Part shown: positions 62,033 through 64,000 of the stretch, piece after piece
Position numbering within the stretch: position 1 is the stretch's first letter
Layout of the letters: the number at the start of each line of letters is the position of its first letter
NCBI RefSeq assembly: GCF_001417775.1
Contig: NZ_BBZJ01000017.1
Location: forward strand, 1 to 64,000
Direction of reading: 5' to 3'
Source of the DNA: Streptomyces sp. TP-A0356
GTDB lineage: Bacteria > Actinomycetota > Actinomycetes > Streptomycetales > Streptomycetaceae
DNA length: 64,000 bases
Translations under genes and position numbers: made by a program
The notes under the pieces: model-generated
Told to the model about the DNA's origin: nothing
Database searches by the model: none
The model's input: the letters and a program-made list of their open reading frames with translations, nothing else

Positions 62033-62296
62033 GTCCGCCCAATCCACCCAATCCGCCCGATCCACCGGATCTGTCGGATCCATCCGATCCGCCGGATCTG
62101 TCGGATCCGCCGGACCCGCCCAATCCGTCGGACCCACCCAATCCGTCGGGTCCACCCAATCCGTCGGGTCCACAATCAGTCCGACCCACCCGGTCCGTCC
62201 GACCCACCCGGCCCACCCGGCCCACCCGGCCCGCCGGGTCCGCCCAGCCCGCCCAGCCCGCCCAGCCCGCCGGGTCCGCCGAGTCCGCCGAGTCCG
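62033..62296. repeat. Long array of degenerate 9-bp repeats
   Basis: About 29 units of 9 bp fill the space right up to the aldolase stop codon. The left part is built on GATCCGCCG and AATCCGTCG, the right part on GGCCCACCC and AGCCCGCCC. All three plus-strand frames are open or nearly so and give Pro-rich or collagen-like text (GPPGPPGPPSPPSPPSPP), because the period is three codons. No start signal suits any frame, so I treat it as a repeat array and not as a gene. Confidence 0.88.
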
Positions 62297-63013
62297 CTAA
62301 CGCTGCCCGTACCCCCGCAACCGCTCCCCCGCCTCCGCCACCTGCTCGCCGGTCAGCAGATGCGGCGACAGGCCCGGCACCGACGACGCCGTCAGCCACA
62401 CCCGGCACATCCACTCCAGTTGGGCCGTGCGGTCGTACGCCTGGCCCAGGGACGCGCCATGGGCGATCGTGCCGTGGTTCTGGAGGAGGCACGCGGTGCG
62501 GTCCGCCAGCGCTCGGAGCATGTTCTCGGCCAACTCCGGCGTGCCGTACGTCGCGTAGGGGGCGACCCGGACCGCACCGCCGAGCGCACCCGCCATGTAG
62601 TGGATCAGCGGTAGCTCCCGTACCAGCGTGGAGACGGCTGTCGCGTGCACGGCGTGCGTATGGACGACGGCACGCGCACCGGTCGTGCGGTAGACCGCCA
62701 GGTGCATCGGCAGTTCGCTCGTCGGGCGCAGCGAGCCGAGCACCTGCCGGCCGTCCAGGTCGACCCCGACCGTGTCGCCCGGCGTCAGCCGCTCGTACGG
62801 CACTCCGGTCGGCGTGACCAGCACGGTGTCGCCCACGCGCACCGAGACGTTGCCGGAGGTGCCGACGACCAGCCCGTCGGACACGGTCCGGCGGGCCGTG
62901 GCGACGAGCTCGTCCCAGGCCCGCGCCACCTCGCCGTCCGCGTCCCCCGCATCCCGCCCCCGTCCGTCGCCCGCGTTCTCCCGTGCCCGTGCGTCGCGCC
63001 GCTGCTCAGCCAT
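62297..63013 (-). CDS. Class II aldolase/adducin family protein
   Basis: 238-residue zinc-dependent aldolase of the fuculose-phosphate aldolase group. The substrate loop is VGTSGNVSVRVGD; PTSELPMHLAVYRTTGARAV leads to the zinc site VVHTHAVHATA (HxH), and a further ligand His lies in LLQNHGTIAHG. The first 30 residues (MAEQRRDARARENAGDGRGR) are disordered and charged. ATG 63013 chosen; the upstream frame is unsupported. Likely an aldolase or decarboxylase on a sugar phosphate or related acid; no pathway partners adjoin. Confidence 0.88.
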   Translation of the reverse strand: MAEQRRDARARENAGDGRGRDAGDADGEVARAWDELVATARRTVSDGLVVGTSGNVSVRVGDTVLVTPTGVPYERLTPGDTVGVDLDGRQVLGSLRPTSELPMHLAVYRTTGARAVVHTHAVHATAVSTLVRELPLIHYMAGALGGAVRVAPYATYGTPELAENMLRALADRTACLLQNHGTIAHGASLGQAYDRTAQLEWMCRVWLTASSVPGLSPHLLTGEQVAEAGERLRGYGQR

Positions 63014-63430
63014 GCCGCGATCCTGCCAGGCGGAGGCCCGGCCCGCCGGTGGCCGGGCACCATGGGGCGGAAGCCCGGCGTTCAAGTACGGGCGGCGGCC
63101 CGTCTCGCCAGGCGCCGCCGGTGCGCCCTCCCAGTGGTGGAACGTCTGCACCGGCGGCAGTCGCGCCTTCGCCCCCGATCAGGCCGTCCGGATCGCCCGC
63201 CACGACCACAACGGCGGAAACTGCCGGGTGACCAAAATCTCTTCAACGACTCCGCCGCCGGGCTGAGGCCGTTCGCGAAGGACAGCAGCAGGCCGAGCGA
63301 TGGTCTCCGGAAGGCCGCACAGGGCTTCCGGAAGCCGGGATTCCGCCTTCGTTCGACGCGTGGGGCCGCCGCCTCCCGGCCACGAGCGGAGGAGTGACAC
63401 CCCGATCGGTACACCCCTAAGCCCGCCTCA
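63014..63430. other. Gene-free interval upstream of the phosphate transporter
   Basis: About 420 bp without a supportable gene; short frames in both directions lack ribosome sites. It includes an imperfect inverted repeat around CTTCCGGAAG (63327-63336). The aldolase promoter must lie at its left end. Confidence 0.6.
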
Positions 63431-63452
63431 GTTCATCTTCCGTTCATCCAGG
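63431..63452 (+). promoter_or_regulatory. PHO box (PhoP direct-repeat operator)
   Basis: Two contiguous 11-bp direct repeats, GTTCATCTTCC (63431-63441) and GTTCATCCAGG (63442-63452), match the Streptomyces PhoP direct-repeat unit (GTTCA followed by less conserved bases). They lie 48 bp upstream of the phosphate transporter start, so control by phosphate limitation through PhoR-PhoP is expected. Confidence 0.85.
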
Positions 63453-63499
63453 TTGCCTACCGTCAACGCGCCACTGACCTCCCACAGAAGCCTGGGTAA

Positions 63500-64000
63500 A
63501 TGGAACACATCACGCTCCTCCTCGGAATCGTGATCGTCACCGCTCTCGTGTTCGATTTCACGAACGGTTTCCACGACACAGCCAACGCGATGGCGACGAC
63601 CATCTCGACCGGCGCCCTGAGGCCCAAGACGGCGGTGGCGATGTCCGCCGCACTGAACCTCGTCGGGGCCTTCCTCTCCGTGGAGGTCGCCAAGACGATC
63701 TCCGGCGGCATCATCAACGAGAAGGGCATCCGCGTCGAAGTGATCTTCGCGGCCCTGGTCGGCGCCATCCTCTGGAACCTTCTGACCTGGCTCCTCGGTC
63801 TGCCCTCCAGTTCCTCCCACGCGCTCTTCGGCGGTCTGATCGGCGCCGCCGTCACATCTGCGGGCTGGTCCGCGGTCAACGGCTCGACCATCGTCACCAA
63901 GGTCCTGATCCCCGCGGTCGCCGCACCGATCGTGGCGGGCCTCGCCGCGATGCTCGCGACGCGTCTGTCGTACGTCATCGGCAGCCGCGCCGAGGAGAAG
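63500..64000 (+). CDS. PiT-family inorganic phosphate transporter (partial, runs off the window)
   Basis: The first 167 codons are present. MEHITLLLGIVIVTALVFDF is helix 1, followed by the PiT signature FDFTNGFHDTANAMATTIST, with GALRPKTAVAMSAALNLVGA and LWNLLTWLLGLPSSSSHALF GG-type second signature. The low-affinity transporter imports phosphate with a cation. A PHO box upstream indicates phosphate-dependent control. The ATG at 63500 has no strong Shine-Dalgarno. From memory it corresponds to pitH1 (SCO1845) by position. The 3' end lies beyond the window. Confidence 0.94.
   Translation, partial: MEHITLLLGIVIVTALVFDFTNGFHDTANAMATTISTGALRPKTAVAMSAALNLVGAFLSVEVAKTISGGIINEKGIRVEVIFAALVGAILWNLLTWLLGLPSSSSHALFGGLIGAAVTSAGWSAVNGSTIVTKVLIPAVAAPIVAGLAAMLATRLSYVIGSRAEEK

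Noticed and set aside
62033..62296. Collagen-like or Pro-rich protein encoded by the 9-bp array
   Set aside because: Several frames are open only because the period is a multiple of three; no ribosome binding site or plausible start is present.

Overview
The window is chromosomal DNA from a Streptomyces, or a very close relative. The sequence is very GC-rich with strong GC bias at third codon positions and many GTG starts. It carries a chaplin, a Spo0M homologue, a 73-residue Gbn-type nucleoid protein, a CynX-type exporter with its 38-residue companion protein, and a PhoP box in front of a phosphate transporter. From memory, the gene order follows the Streptomyces coelicolor core chromosome around SCO1790-SCO1845; I could not check this here. 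I see no integrase, transposase, plasmid or phage gene, tRNA or CRISPR array. The left edge looks like the promoter and leader of an rRNA operon transcribed out of the window.

Layout. 1-6.9 kb: rrn promoter, 3-methyladenine glycosylase, spo0M, a PEBP-like protein, an HNH endonuclease, an NfeD/SPFH membrane pair and a lone ABC ATPase. 7-15 kb: chaplin, NarL-type two-component pair, SDR plus QueA-like enzyme, a secreted transglycosylase and a tandem-FHA ABC transporter. 15-24.3 kb: a multispanning 'streptophobe' protein, serB, a SixA-like phosphatase, an exporter with divergent GntR regulator, and the fatty-acid genes fabI/fabG. 24.7-31.9 kb: tldD and pmbA, split by a three-gene molybdenum hydroxylase cluster. 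32-39.8 kb: tyrS, moaA, a cation/acetate-type symporter operon and a secreted subtilisin. 39.9-47.2 kb: CoA transferase, VIT1-like transporter and a four-gene amidohydrolase/decarboxylase operon with a divergent TetR regulator. 47.3-56.3 kb: DnaQ-like exonuclease, SURF1, GH15 glycosidase, SDR, an Asp23/AmaP envelope-stress operon, an enoyl-CoA hydratase and Gbn. 56.7-64 kb: ABC-F protein, VOC protein, alpha/beta hydrolase, class II aldolase and the start of a PiT phosphate transporter.

The most striking feature is the insertion in the tldD-pmbA operon. A 29-codon piece matching the tldD 3' end, including the codon for the zinc-ligand cysteine, lies directly in front of pmbA. About 4.2 kb upstream, tldD ends in a diverged version of the same segment. 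The simplest reading is that the molybdenum hydroxylase genes arrived with a foreign tldD end that restored tldD. The old end was pushed downstream and kept, perhaps because it holds the pmbA ribosome binding site.

Other points of interest are a GATC-rich stretch (nine sites in about 300 bp) beside the Gbn gene, a roughly 225-bp palindromic element at 5849-6074 whose arm recurs at 41308, a perfect 17-bp operator-like palindrome controlling the amidohydrolase operon, and several unrelated tandem repeats that overlap or abut stop codons.
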